From assembly GCA_013339765.2 (NCBI GenBank), contig CM023454.1, positions 59,167,826 through 59,231,825 of the forward strand: a stretch of DNA of 64,000 bases, in the 5' to 3' direction. The DNA is from Haemaphysalis longicornis. Its lineage: Eukaryota; Arthropoda; Arachnida; Ixodida; Ixodidae. The notes under the pieces were generated by a model that was not told where the DNA came from, ran no database searches, and worked only from the letters and a program-made list of their open reading frames with translations. Positions 49,382 through 61,137 of the stretch are shown here, one piece after another. Numbering within the stretch: the stretch's first letter is position 1; each line of letters opens with the position of its first letter. A program made the translations under genes and the position numbers.

Positions 49382-52300
49382 TTAACATGCATGATAAGAA
49401 ATGAGATGTAAACATTTTACGTCGGTAAGAAACTCGAAAACGCGTTTGATTGGAAACATGGCTTCATCTCCTAAGAAGTATGACGGGTGTGGTGGAATAT
49501 GTCGTGTGTGTAGTTTTGGGAAGTGTTTGCGTCGTGTAATGTCGAGTGCCTTATATTGTATGAGGATGTGGATCACGGTTAGGGCCTCTCCACACCTACT
49601 GCACAGAGGTCTTGGAGACCCTGTGAGCAGGTGGAAGTGTGTTATATGAGTGTGGCCTATCCGTAACTTAGCAAGGGCAACCTCAGTGTGTCTGTTGTGT
49701 GTGTCAGTCGTGTATGGTCCCAAGAGTGGCTTTATTATGTGTAGTTTGTTGTCTGTCTGTTGATTCCAGAGTGCTTGCCATGTTTCGTGAAGGTGTTGTC
49801 TGATGTGTGGCTTGAGGTCAGTGTAGAGTACTGCTGCTATGTCCGGTGTATTTGTATGTGCAGCAGCAGCGGCCATCTGATCAGCGGTCTCATTTCCCGC
49901 AAATCCCAGAGTGGCCTGGAACCCAACACATGATCACCTCGAGATTTAATGCGTATGCTGACATAATGGTTTTAGACACTACATTAAGAACATGGTTTTA
50001 GAAGACTTGTTGGATGACAATGCATGTACAACACTCAGTGAATCTGTGAAAATGATAGACTTGGGTATTTCATGTTGCACTATGTGATTTAAAACAAGCA
50101 AAACTCTATGGGCTTCCGCCGTAAAAATGCTGGTCTTAGAGTTTAGGGTCTTAGAGACTCTAAAATCGGGTCCGTGTGCCGCACACGACACAGTAAGGGC
50201 AGTTTTTGATGCGTCACTGTAAAACTCTGCACATTCATACTTAGACTGCAGAGACAAGAAGTGCTGCAAAATAGCAGTTTGTGGTACCCTGCTTTTATCA
50301 ATTTTCACGAAGGACAAGTCACAACACACAGGTTGAAGCTGCCAGGGTGGTAAGACGTCAGCAAAAGAAGATGTGTAAATGTCTAAAAAGGAGATGTCGA
50401 AATTTGAAGCTTCCTGTCTCACTCTAAGTGAGAACGGCAAAGGGACAGACGGGCGATTTACAAACAGTGGCGATGTGGAGGTATCATTAAAAACAGGTTT
50501 AAAAAGATGGTCATTCAAAGATGAAATTTTAAAAGCGTAGAGAAAGTCCACATACGTTCGTTGGTACTCAAGGCACCACTTATTACATTCAACATATAGA
50601 CTCTGGGCCAGGCTAGTGCGGAACGCACCCGACGCAAGGCGCAGACCCAAGTGGAGTACTGGATCAAGACTTTTTAGTGTTGTTTTCGATGCCTATCCAT
50701 ACACGACACTGCCGTAGTCTAATCGAGACCCGACTAAGGCGGTAAAGACCCGGAGAAGTAGTTCTTTGTCTGCCCCATAGGATTGGTGGGAGAGGACCTT
50801 GAGAATGTTTAGTGTTTTGAGGCATTTATGTTTAAGTGTTTTGACGTGAGGTATGAACGTGAACTTGTTATCAAATATGAAACCTAAAAACTTGTGCTCC
50901 CTTTTAACAGGAATACGTGCCCGGTTAAGTGTAATCTCAGGATCCGCGTTAATCCCACGCTTGCGTGAAAACACAACACAATTACTTTTGACCGGGTTTA
51001 GTTTAAACCCGTTAAGGTCCGCCCAGCCAGCAAGTTTCTTAACACCGAGCTGTATTTGACGTTCGCATATTGACCGGTTACAGGATTTAAAGGATATTTG
51101 CACATCGTCTACATAGATGGAACAGGAAATGGTCGGTGGCAATGCCTTTCGGAGGGAGTTCATCTTAACTATAAACAACGTGCAACTTAGAACTCCAGCT
51201 TGCGGTACACCATTTTCCTGCAATATACATTGGAAAGTGCACTGCCAACCCTAACTCGAAAGGTTCGTTCAGCCAAATAACTACAAAGAGTGTTCAACAT
51301 GTTGCCGGACACACCAAATGACTTAAGGTCCCTGAGGATGCCATAGCGCCAGGCTGTATCATAGCCTTTTCAATATCGAAAAATACCGTAAGGCAGAACT
51401 GGTTTGGACAAATGCATCTTTTATGTAGGATTCCAGTGCAAACAGTTGATCATTGGTAGATCGCCCCCACCCCGAAGCCTGCCTGGCAGCCCTCGAGAAG
51501 ACCGTTGTACTCCAGAAAGTACACGAGCCTACGGTTTATCATCTCTCGAGGAGCTTACACAGGCAGCTTGTCAGGGCGATGGGACGATAACTTGCGGGAG
51601 AGGAAGGGTCCCTTCCCCTCCTTCAGAAAGGCCACAAACTAGGCCTCCTTCCAAGACCTTGGAAGCTGCCCCGAAAGCCATATTCTGTTGTAGAGGTGTA
51701 GGAGTGTCTCAAGAGTGTCTGCGTGTAGGTGTTTGTATCATGGTGTATGTAATGCTGTCTGCCCCTGGAGCTGAAGGCTTACAAGTGGCAAGAGCAACCT
51801 TCAGCTCATGAAGTGTGAATTCAGAGTTGTAAGCAGAATTCGACTTGTTCTTGTCTCGTAAGGGCTTCTTTTCTGAAGATGTTTTGTGTTGCATGAAAGT
51901 ATTAGTGTAGTGTGCTGAGCTGGACACGTTTTGGAAGTGTTGTGCGAGTGTGTTAGCCTGGTCTTCCAGTGTGTCCCCTGTTGTACTAACCAGGGGCAGG
52001 CTGTGTGTCTCTTGTCCTTTTAGTTTTCGTATACGTGTCCAGACTTTGTGTGTGTCTGTGTACGAATTGATGGAAGTGAGGAAGGTGCGCCAACTCTCCC
52101 TTTTCGCCTCACGGCGCACTCGCCTCCCAAAAGCCTTGGCCCGTTTAAAAGAAAAGAGGTTATCTGACGTGGTTTACTGGCGAAGGACACCCCGCGCCTT
52201 GTTCTGGCCTCTCGCGCCCGCCTGCAGTCCTCGTTCCACCAGGGCCTCCTTGGGCTGCGGGACCCAGTGGAGGCCTGGGGAATGGACTTTTCGGCAGCGT

Positions 52301-53052
52301 CGAGGATGTGAGCCGTGACGAGTTGGGCGGCTTCTTCCACGTGTAGGTGTTTTATGGATGTGTGGTGTAGTTGAGATGTATGTGTGAATGTGCTCCAGTT
52401 TGCTTGTGATTCATTAAACCTTTTATGGGAAGATGGACTGCTCGGGCCTATACCTATATACGTTAATGAAGTGGGGAAATGGTCACTACCATATGGGTCC
52501 GTGCCCACACCCCACTCAAGACATGGAAAGAGAACTGCGGAACCAATCGCCAAGTCAAGATGAGAGTATGTATTGTGTCCTAAGTTATGGTATGTAGGCT
52601 GTTTTTTGTTGAAGAGGCATGCTCCGGAGGATGTAAGAAACTTCTCTATCAGGCGACCCCGGGCATCCGTACGAGAAGAGCCCGAAAGAGAATTGTGAGA
52701 ATAAAGGTCGGCTGTTAGTATGTATGGTTCGGGCAGCTGGTCGACCAGCGCCTCGAAATAAGAGCTCAGAAGTGCATGATCAGGAGGAAATGTAGATGGA
52801 GCATACCGTTATCAACCTATTAAATATTATGGTTACGGATCGCTACAGCCTCGAGGACAATGTTAAAGAGAGAGGGTGGCATGCTGATGATTTCCGGGCG
52901 ATAATGGCCACACCTCCTGAAGAGTGGGTGCAGCCAACCCTGTCCTTTCTGAATACCATGTACATATTTAAGAAATTTGTTTGTTTAGAATTGAGGTGGG
53001 TTTCCTGGAGACACATGATACTTGGCTGACTGGCATGCAGAATCTCATACAC
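49382..53052 (-). pseudogene. ORF2 of I-clade LINE copy A
   Basis: Starting near 53052 the minus strand gives IMCLQETHLNSKQ (endonuclease, catalytic Glu) and SSGGVAIIARKSS, then at 52020-52553 GSDHFPTS (endonuclease His) and RPWWNEDC. Reverse transcriptase includes GVPQAGVLSCTLF, the catalytic YVDD at 51104-51115 and FLGFIFDNKFTF. The RNase H part (49979-50650) reads FYSDASKTA, TAEAHRVLL and FTDSLSVVHAL. The C-terminal region at 49382-49876 has LRIGHTHITHFHLLTGSPRP followed by a CSRCGE Cys pair. About eight separate frames are needed to cover it. Confidence 0.9.
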
Positions 53053-53122
53053 ATCGTCAAGATTTTTAAGGAGGCCTCTGCAGTTTCCATTGAATGATGT
53101 TTTCTGTTCCCATTATTTAAAT

Positions 53123-54400
53123 TTAAGAATGACTGGAGTGTGTGTGTTCGTGTGTGTTTATGTGTCGTCTTTCGGGGCTGTTACTCTTGGATTGGGCTTT
53201 TTGGGCCTGTCTGTAGGCTTGGAGGTCGGTGGGCCGCTCCTTGCGCTGCGTTGCAGGCAGGAACGGCCCGACATCCATCTCATCGTCGGATGTCCGAGGG
53301 GTGCCCGACGGACCGGGCCCCCCGGATGACTTGGCCCCCCCTCGGGAGCCCTTCGTTTCAGACGCCACCGCCGAGGGCGTACGGGGTGCCAGAGGTGGCA
53401 CGGGCGGTGCGGTGGCGGTGGGAGCCGGTGCGGGGCCCGTGGTGTCCATCACCTCAGTACCCTCCAACGCACTGGAGGACAGGGAGACAGAGGCGGGAGC
53501 GGCACCGGTCCCCGACAGGAGTGGTTGCGCCACAACCGCTGCTGCCTGAGCAAGCGGCGTGGTGCCCGGGTTGGGCTGCGTGAATGGCAACCCAGCGGGG
53601 GGCGGGGGCGGGACCAGGTCAGACACGCTGACTGGGTCCCTGTGGACACCAGACGCCGCTCCGCCCACCGGCGAGCCGCGTCAGCGTACCTCCCCAGAGG
53701 GAAAGAGGCGAACCTCTTTCTCGCCTCCGGGAAGGTGATGTTCTCGGTTACCTTTATGTTGATTATCTTTTTTTCGAGTTGGAACTTTTCGCACTTGCGG
53801 GAGTGACGCTGCATGCGGTCCCCCGCAGTTTACACAAGTGAGGGTATCGGATTGGCAGTTGTCACTAGAATGATCGTGCGCCGCGCATTTCGCACACGTC
53901 GTTCGTCCACGGCAAGAGTTCGTACCGTGCCCGAACCGCTGGCACTTAAAACAGCACCGCGGGTTCGGGATGTACGGACGTATTGAGCACCGGATAAAAC
54001 CTGCATATATAAGTTGTGGGAGAACTGCGCGGTCAAAGGTCAAGATGATGTGCTTGGTGGGAATCTCCTTGTCGTCTCTACGGATAGTGATGCGTCTCAC
54101 GGCAGTGACGCCCTTATCCTTCAAGCCGGCAAGGAGATCCGCAATCGGTTTCGTTCAGGAGGTCTGTCTCGGATATCACACCCTGCGAGCTGTGTTGAGG
54201 CTCCGATGGGGTGTGACCCGGATGTCAAGATCAGAAGGTCTAGTCTGAGCTAGAAGATTTGCAGACTGCTGCTTGTCATTTATTTCAATTAAGAGTTCGC
54301 CAGACCTTGTTTTTTGCATTTATACGATTTTCCTACTATGGCTTCAAGATACTTGCGATCAAGAAGACTGACTGAGATGCAAGAGGGTGGGTTGGATTGA
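53123..54400 (-). pseudogene. ORF1 (gag-like) of I-clade LINE copy A
   Basis: The frame at 53681-54124 contains VTAVRRITIRRDDKEIPTKH and HIILTFDRAVLP, the conserved ORF1 core, then CFKCQRFGHGTNSC and CAKCAAHDHSSDNC, two CCHC zinc knuckles, and CVNCGGPHAASL, a third knuckle missing its final Cys. Downstream comes ITFPEARKRFASFPLGRYAD, then a Pro/Ala/Ser-rich, low-complexity C-terminus (53123-53668). Upstream, DVRVTPHRSLN-type sequence lies in other frames. It binds element RNA in related LINEs; here the frame is broken at least three times. Confidence 0.88.
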
Positions 54401-54807
54401 GGGATTCCATCACAAGAAATCGAGAAAAATGGTTCGGTTCAGGAAGGTTAACGACGGCAACGGAGGAAAGGAAACTTCGGTGCGGCCCCTTTTCGGGGGC
54501 CGATCACGTTTTGGGGGGGGGGGTTTGGAAAATGCCATGTGATACATTGAAAAGCAGGGAGACGGGGGTACTTTCTCCTTTGACCTTACCCTGGTAGTCA
54601 AAGAGGTCCCGGAGCTCCCTGCTGGTAGACAGGCACTGAGCCCATCGGCCGGAGCTTGACCAAGGCTCCGACAGGCCACCGTTTACGGCTTCTACCCTTC
54701 ACCTTTAAACACCTCGCCACGGTTGGACACGGCTTATGTTGGGAGCTCGGGGTCCGCGGTGTCGCTGCTCACCATCACCATGAATACTCAAGGTGCCCCG
54801 TGCGGGG
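54401..54807 (-). promoter_or_regulatory. 5' leader of copy A, internal promoter region expected
   Basis: It aligns with 60720-61122 of copy B across its length and contains a G-rich run (GGGGGGGGGGGG near 54510 on +). In this LINE group transcription starts at the 5' end from an internal promoter; I see no decisive promoter motif. The first bases in sense orientation, CCCCGCACGGGG, form a GC hairpin. Confidence 0.5.
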
Positions 54808-54820
54808 TATTCTTCATGCA
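54808..54820. repeat. Target-site duplication of copy A, right
   Basis: TATTCTTCATGCA, identical to 49201-49213. Confidence 0.9.
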
Positions 54821-54895
54821 GGTTATTTCCAATGTCTCATTCATTAAACAAGTGATAGATGTTTCATTCAATGGACGTGCCCACGTTAGTTTCGT

Positions 54896-55548
54896 AGCGT
54901 ATTCTGTTCTGTTGCAAAGTTTTTCCTGTCACTTTATTGCACTGCCAGGGCTATTGAGCGAAACCCAGGTATGGTGTGCCAGACGGCTTTGCAACTTCCT
55001 GGCAAACTCCTGCAAGGCAAAAAAGTATCGTTGAAAGGCTTGCCGAAATAAAATCAAAGCTTGTTACGGTAGAAACCTTAGCTTCTGCATTTTCAGGGGT
55101 CAGTTCCAAAATAACTTCCCTAAAAAGGAGTGTACTTAAACTAAAAGAGAAGCTTGTGTTGTGATAATATTGTAGTAGGCGCCGTAACCTTGTCATTTTC
55201 GGTGTCGCTTTAGGACACGATGAAACACCTAACAGAAGTTTCCACTCTGTAGTCAATGATATTTTTTCTGGTGTCTTTAACGTAAAAGTTTCTTCGGCCG
55301 AAAGAATACATCGAATCGTATGAAAGGTAGCTAACAGACGAAGGCCTGTGATTTTATTAATATTCGATCATAGCCAGAAAGAGCACGTTTTACGAAACAG
55401 CACTAAGTTAAAGAAAACGCCGATTGCCATCTCGGAAGACTTCTATATCAAAAAAAAAGCTGTAGATGACACTGTTGCTATCAGCGCTAGGGGCGGTAAA
55501 GGGAGACTTCCATATAACAAAATGATGATGATGATAGTTGGTGTTTAA
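54896..55548 (+). pseudogene. ORF1 of the + strand CR1-like LINE, with 2A-like motif
   Basis: At 54896-54980 one frame reads a hydrophobic stretch, FFLSLYCTA, then RAIERNPGMV: a decayed 2A-type motif ([D]-I-E-x-N-P-G-[P]) with Ala for Asp and Met for the final Pro. A coiled-coil-like segment follows at 55027-55164 (IVERLAEIKSKLVTVETLAS), then LVIFGVALGHDE, SAERIHRI and at 55348-55470 FDHSQKEHVLRNSTKLKKTP and AISEDF, the conserved ORF1 core also seen at 25.6-26.0 kb. Frame changes separate the parts, and copy B interrupts the C-terminus after about 55508; the last codons in the 55348 frame past there belong to copy B's end. Confidence 0.7.
55509..55523. repeat. Target-site duplication of copy B, left
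   Basis: TCCATATAACAAAAT, identical to 61123-61137. The first T could also belong to the element end. Confidence 0.93.
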
Positions 55549-55749
55549 TGGCGCAAGGCCGACGAGGGCAAAAGAGCGCCAGAGAGGTTATTTAATGAAA
55601 AGAAGTGATTACCACAAAAGGTAGCTATAAATGTGTAAAACTGGACATAGTAAGATCAATAAAGATAATGGTGATGGCTGGTGTATAGGGCCAGATGTGA
55701 TTATGAATGATAGGAAATGAGGTTTAAAAACTTAACATCTGACAAATAT

Positions 55750-58700
55750 TTAAAAAACGCGTTTCACAGAAACCATGGCATCGTCACCTAGAAACAGGGA
55801 TGGGTGTAGGGGAATATGTTGTCTGTAGAGTTCTCTGAAGTGTTTGTGTCGTGTTGTGTCAAGTGCCTTGCATTGTATGAGTAGTGGGACTACGGATAGG
55901 CCCTCCCCACACCTGCTACACAGGGGTCTTGGAGATCCCGTGAGCAGGTGCGAGTGCGTTACATGCGTATGGCCTATCCGTAACCTAGCTAAGGTAACTT
56001 CAATGTGCCTGTTGTGTGAGTCAGTAGTGTATTGTCCCAGTGTGGTTTTATTACGTGTAGTTTGTTGTCTGTCTGTTCGCTCCAGTCTGCTTGCCAAGTT
56101 TTACGGAGTTGTTGTCTTATGTGTGGCTTGAGGTCTGTGTAAGGTAGTGTTGCCATGTCGACTGTGTTTCGGAGTGCAGCATTGGCGGCCATTTCATCCG
56201 CCACTTCATTACCGCCAATGCCAGAGTGGCCTGGCACCCAACACACAGTCACCCCAAGGTTTGAAGAATAAGCTACCATAATCGTTTGAAGACAAGATTA
56301 ATGACAATGGTTTTTGATGACTTTCCGGATGATAATGCACGGACGACGCTCAACGAATCTGTATAAATGACGGATGTAGGAATATGATGTTCAACTATGT
56401 GACTTACAACCTAGAAATATGCCATATGCCTCTGCCGTAAAAATACTTGTATTAACATTCATTGTTCTACATGCTTCAAAATTGGGCCCATGCGCAGCAC
56501 AAGACACCGCAGTGGACGTTTTAGATGCATCGCTGAAAAACTCTGCAGCCTGTATTTATGCTGCAGATGCATGAAATGCTGCAAAATCCCACTTCTTGGT
56601 GTCCTGTTCTTATTGTATTGTACGAAAGAGAAGTCACATGCCACAGGACGAAGATGCCATGGTGCTACAAGATCAGTGTGAGATGATTTGAATGTGTCTA
56701 AGAGGGAGACGTCATGAAATAGTCACCTCGTCCCTCACTCTCTGCGAGAAAGGAACAGCAATGGATGGGCGGTTTAAAAAGAGTTTAGTTGTGGACGTAT
56801 CATTAAAAACCTGGTTTAAAGGGATGGTTATTCATTGATGAGATTTGGAGGCATATAGGAGGTCAACATAAGTTCGCTGGTACGCTAAGCACCATTTGTC
56901 GCACTCTGCATAAAGACTGTGGACAGGACTGGTACGGAACGCCCCACAAGACAGGCGAAGCCCCAAATGAAGCACTGGGTCGAGCATTTTAAGTGCTGTT
57001 TTTGTGGCTGACCATACACAACGCTTCCGTAGTCCAACCGTGACCCCACCAAAGCGGCATAAAGTCGAAGCAGGAGTTGTTTGTCTGCACCGTACGATTG
57101 GTGAGACAGGACTTTAGAATATTTATTGTTTTAGGCATTTTTGTTTAGAGTCGTTTTATGTGGGGTATGAATGAGAGTTTCTCGGCAAAACACCACACCC
57201 AAAAACTTGTTCTCTCTTTTGACTGGAATCGAGTAACCAAAGAGTTTTAAGTCGGGATCGGGCAGGATGCCCCGCCTTTTTGAGAATACAACGCAGGTAC
57301 TTTTAGAAGGATTAAGTTTAAAACCCATTTTCATCTGCCCAGCGAGAGAGTTTATTTACCCCAAGCTGGACCTGACGTTCACAAATGGATATGTTACATG
57401 ATTTGAAAGATATTTGAACGTCATCTACATACATCAAGCAGGATATAGTTGGCGGCAGTGCCTTTCGGAGAGAGTTCATCTTAACTATAAACAAGGTGCA
57501 GCTCAATACGCCACCTTTGAGGCACGCCATTCTCCTGCACGTGAACGTTTGAAAGTGCCAAACCGACCCTCACACGAAATGTTCGCTCAGACAGGTAACT
57601 TGAAAGAGTATTCAGCATGTTACCTGTCACACCATAGGATTTTAGGTCTGCAAGAATGCCATAACGCCATGCCGTATCTATAAGCTTTCTCGATATCAAA
57701 AAATACGGTCATGCAGTACTGTCTGTGTATAAAGGCAATCCTTAATGTAGATTCCAGTGCAACTAATTGATCGTTAGTGGATCGCCCTGCCCGGAAGCCT
57801 GCCTGGCAGCTCTCGAGAAGACCATTGTACTCAAGAAAGTACACGAGCCTACGGTTTATCATCTTCTCGAGGAGCTTGCACAGGCAGCTTGTCAAAGCAA
57901 TGGGCCGGTACTGGAAGGAGAGGAAGAGTCCTTCCCTTCTTTTAGGAAAGCCACTACTATGGCCTCCCTCCAAGAGCGAGGAATGTGCCCCGAAAAGCCA
58001 AATCTTGTTATATAGGTGGAGGAGTGTTAGAAGAGTGTCTGAGTGTAGGTGCTGTATCATTGTATATGTGATGTTGTCTGGGCCTGGAGCTGAGGGTTTA
58101 CAAGTGCTCAGAGCGGTCCCTCAGCTCATGAAGTGAAAACTCCGAGTTATAAGAGGAGGTTGACTTATCATTATCACGTAAAGACTTCTTTTCAGCCAAT
58201 TGTTTGTGGTTTCATGAAAGTGCTAGTGTAGTGTGCTGAACTGGACACGTGTTGGAAGTGGTTGTGCGAGTGTGTTAGCCTGGTCTTCCAGTTTGTTCCC
58301 TGTTGTACTGACCAGGGGCAGGCTGTGTGTCTGTTGTCCTTTTAGTTTGCGTATTCGTGTCCAGACTTTGCGAGAGTCAGTGTAAGAGGTTATGGATGTT
58401 ACGAATGAGCGCCAACTCTCTCGTTTTGCCTCACGGCGCACACGTTTTCCCATCGCCTTAGCCCTTTTGAACAATAAAAGGTTTCCCGACGTGGGGTACC
58501 TGCCGCAGGTATACCCCACGCCGTGTTCTGGGCCTCTCGCGCCGCGGCCTACAGTCCTCATTCCACCACGGCCTCCGCTGGTTGCGCGGGGCACCAGAGG
58601 CGTGGGGAAATGGACCTTTCGGCGGCGTCGAGGATGTGCGCCGTGAGGAGTTGGGTAGCTTCTTCGACGTGTAGGTGTCCTATAGATGTGTGGTGTAGTT

Positions 58701-59300
58701 TGGATGTCTCTGTAAATGTATTCCAGTTAGCTCGTGCTTCATTGAACCTATTATGGGAAGATGGACTGCATGGGCCTTTACCTATGTATGTGAGTGAGGT
58801 GGGGAAGTGGTCACTACCGTATGGGTCAGTGCCCACACCCCACTCGAGAAGAGGAAAGAGAACTGCGGAGCCAATCGACAAGTCAAGACATGAGTATGTG
58901 TTGTGTCCTATGTTATGGTATGTAGGGCTGTTTATTGTTGAAAAGGCATGCTCCTGAAGATGTAAGGAATTTCTCTATAAGGCGACCTCGGGCATCCGTG
59001 CGAGAAGAGCCCCAAAGAGTGTTGTGAGCATAAGGTCGCCTTCAGGATGTATGGTTCGGGCAGCTGGTCAACCAGCGCCTCGAATTCAGAGCTTAAAAGT
59101 GAAACATCAGGAGGAATGTATATGGAGCATACCGTTATCAATCTATTAAATATTATTGTTCGAATTGCCACAGCCTCAACGACAGTGTTCAGAGTGACAG
59201 GGTGGCATGCTAAAGATTTCCGGGTAATTATGGCAACACCCCCCAGAAGAGTGCGTGCAGCCATCCCTGTCCTTTCTGTATACCAATAAACTATTCAAGA
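55750..59300 (-). pseudogene. ORF2 of I-clade LINE copy B
   Basis: In sense order: endonuclease part at 58932-59264 (LLGGVAIITRKSLACHP, CSIYIPPDVS), GSDHFPTS at 58558-58881, RT with RPIALTSCLCKLLEKMINRR at 57620-58060, FFDIEKAY, the catalytic YVDD in the 57318-57530 frame and FLGVVF at 57131-57334, RNase H with VCWVPGHSGIGGNEVADEMA at about 56170-56270, and a C-terminal GHTHVTHSHLLTGSPRP / CSRCGE block at 55750-56097. The FDIEKAY block is followed by a frame change, and the first RNase H residues near 56540 are degraded. No single frame covers more than one domain. Confidence 0.9.
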
Positions 59301-59394
59301 AATTTGTGTTCTTGGAATTCAGGTGATGTTTCCTGAACACACATTACACTTGGCTGATTGGCATGCAGAATCTCATACACGTCGTCAAGATTAT

Positions 59395-60720
59395 TCAGAA
59401 GGCCTCTGCAGTTCCATTGAACATATTTTCTCTTCCCATTATTATGTGTTCAGAGCTACTGGAAGTGTGATTATTTATGTAGGGTCTTTCGGGGCTTGCA
59501 CTCTTGGAAGGGGTTTTCTGGCCTTCTCTACTGACCTGGACGTCGCAGCCCGTTTCCTTCCGCTGCGATGGAAGCCGGAAGGGCTCGACGTCCATGTCGT
59601 CATCTGAAGGCAAGGGGGTGCCCAGCGGACTGGGGCCCCCTTGGCATTGTACCCTTTCGGGTGTTCTTTGCCTGCGCTGCCAGTGCCGAAGGCGTGGGAG
59701 CACCACAGATTGGCACCGGCAGTGAGGCGGGGGAGGGGGTCGCTGCGGACTGCCTCCCGTCTCCATCTCCGTGCCCTTGCATGTGCTTTGGGCGGTGGAG
59801 AGGAAGCAGTGGATGCAGCGGCATCCCCAACAGACGTTGTTGCCACCACAGCCGCTGCTGGGTGAGCTAGCGGTGCAGAGGCTGGTTGGGCTGCCTGGGC
59901 AACCCTGGGGGCGGGGGGGGCAGGGACCAAGTCCGACTCGCGGTACTGGGTCCCCGCCGAAACTAGACGCCGCTGCCGCCCCCCGGCGAGCTACGTCGGC
60001 GTACCTCCCCAGGGGGAAAGAGGCGAACCTCTTTCGCGCCTCCGGGAAGGTGATGTTTTCCGTGACTTTGACGTTTGATGATTTTCTTTTCAATTTTGAA
60101 TGTCTCGCAGGCTCGCGAATACGCGCCGTGAGGTCCTTTGCAATTCACACAAAGCAATTGGTTAGAGGGACAATTATCAGAGTGATGACCTTGTTGCGCG
60201 CACTTGGCACAGGGTTAGTTGGCCCCGACACGAGTTGGTACCATGCCCGAACCGCTGGCACTTATAACAGCGCCGCGGATTCGGGATGTACGCTCGGACA
60301 GAGCACCGGATGAATCCTGCATTGATATGGTCTGGAAGAGTTGCACTGGTCGAAAGTGAGAATTATGTGCCTGGTAGGTATTTCCTTATTGTCTCGTCTT
60401 ATGGATATCCGCCTGACTGCCGTCACACCCTGATTTCTCAGGCCTTCTAGAAGATCGGCTTCCGTCTCGTTTGCCAGATCTGACTCTGAGATCACGCCCT
60501 GCGAGCTGTTGAGGCTGCGGTGGGGCGTGACCTTGATGCCAAGATCGGCAATACGGGTCTGGCTCAGGAGGCTTGTGGCCTGTTGCTGGGTGGTGACTTC
60601 TACCAGCAACTCTCCAGTTCTTTGCTTTTGGCTTTGTAGTTTTTACCGATTATTCCTTCTATGAATTTTGTAGTCAGAAAAACGGACATTGAGGCAACTG
60701 GCTTGTCTTTTTCAAGGGAT
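59395..60720 (-). pseudogene. ORF1 (gag-like) of I-clade LINE copy B
   Basis: The N-terminal part at 60620-60720 reads FLIIESLEKDKPVASMSVFL, and the frame at 60262-60609 gives ATSLLSQTRIADLGIKVTPH, VTAVRRISIRRDNKEIPT and RHIILTFD. The first zinc knuckles fall in broken frames at 60160-60290; CVNCKGPHGAYSRAC (59963-60157) is an intact third knuckle, the one that lost its last Cys in copy A. ENITFPEARKRFASFPLGRY and a Pro/Ala/Ser-rich tail follow. At least three frame changes. Confidence 0.88.
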
Positions 60721-61122
60721 TCGATAATCAAGAATCGGGGATAGTTATCAGGTTTCGGGAGAGTGAGAGTGGAAGGGGTGGGTACGTAACATCGGTGCGG
60801 CCCCTTTTCAGGGACCGATCGGATTTGCGGGGGGGTTTTGATTTATCCATGTGGCATTGGAAAAAAGTAGGGGACGGGGGGGGTACTTTCGTCTCAACCT
60901 TACCCTAATAGCTTGAGAGGTCCCGGAGCTCCCTGCCTGGTGAACAGACAGAGAGCCCATCCGCCGGAGCTTGACCTGGGCTCCGACGGCCACCGTTCGT
61001 GGTTTCTAACCCTCCACCTATAAACACATCGCCACGGTTGGATCCAGCTTAGGTTTGGGGGCTCGGGGTCCGCGGTATCGCCAGTACCGTCACCATGAAT
61101 ACTCAAGGTGCCCCGTGCGGGG
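60721..61122 (-). promoter_or_regulatory. 5' leader of copy B
   Basis: Collinear with the leader of copy A, including a G-run (GGGGGGG near 60830) and the CCCCGCACGGGG 5' terminus. Internal promoter function is inferred from the family. Confidence 0.5.
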
Positions 61123-61137
61123 TCCATATAACAAAAT
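61123..61137. repeat. Target-site duplication of copy B, right
   Basis: TCCATATAACAAAAT, identical to 55509-55523. Confidence 0.93.

Larger units (their letters stand above)
49214..54807 (-). mobile_element. I-clade LINE copy A, full length
   Basis: 5,594 bp on the minus strand between perfect 13-bp target duplications. In sense orientation: the 5' end CCCCGCACGGGGC, a roughly 400-bp leader, ORF1 with three zinc-knuckle-like blocks, ORF2 with APE endonuclease, reverse transcriptase and RNase H, and a 3' end with a (CAT)n tail. Domain order and RNase H place it in the I group. Its length is within a few bases of copy B, and the ends align, so both are full length. Many frameshifts make it inactive. 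Confidence 0.92.
55524..61122 (-). mobile_element. I-clade LINE copy B, full length
   Basis: 5,599 bp on the minus strand between perfect 15-bp target duplications, same family and orientation as copy A and almost the same length. The sense 5' end is the same CCCCGCACGGGG, and the 3' end is GCGCCATTAAACACCAAC followed by a (TCATCATCATC) tail. ORF1 and ORF2 are recognisable throughout but broken by many frameshifts. Confidence 0.93.

Noticed and set aside
53140..53814. Long + strand frames (up to 147 codons) in a GC-rich stretch
   Set aside because: They are antisense to the Pro/Ala/Ser-rich end of the copy A LINE ORF1; the minus-strand reading explains the composition.
59504..60313. Long + strand frames (up to 180 codons)
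   Set aside because: Antisense to copy B ORF1, same reasoning.
49214..61122. Copies A and B as a tandem segmental duplication
   Set aside because: Each copy has its own, different, perfect target duplication, and the sequence between them belongs to the target LINE, so they inserted independently.
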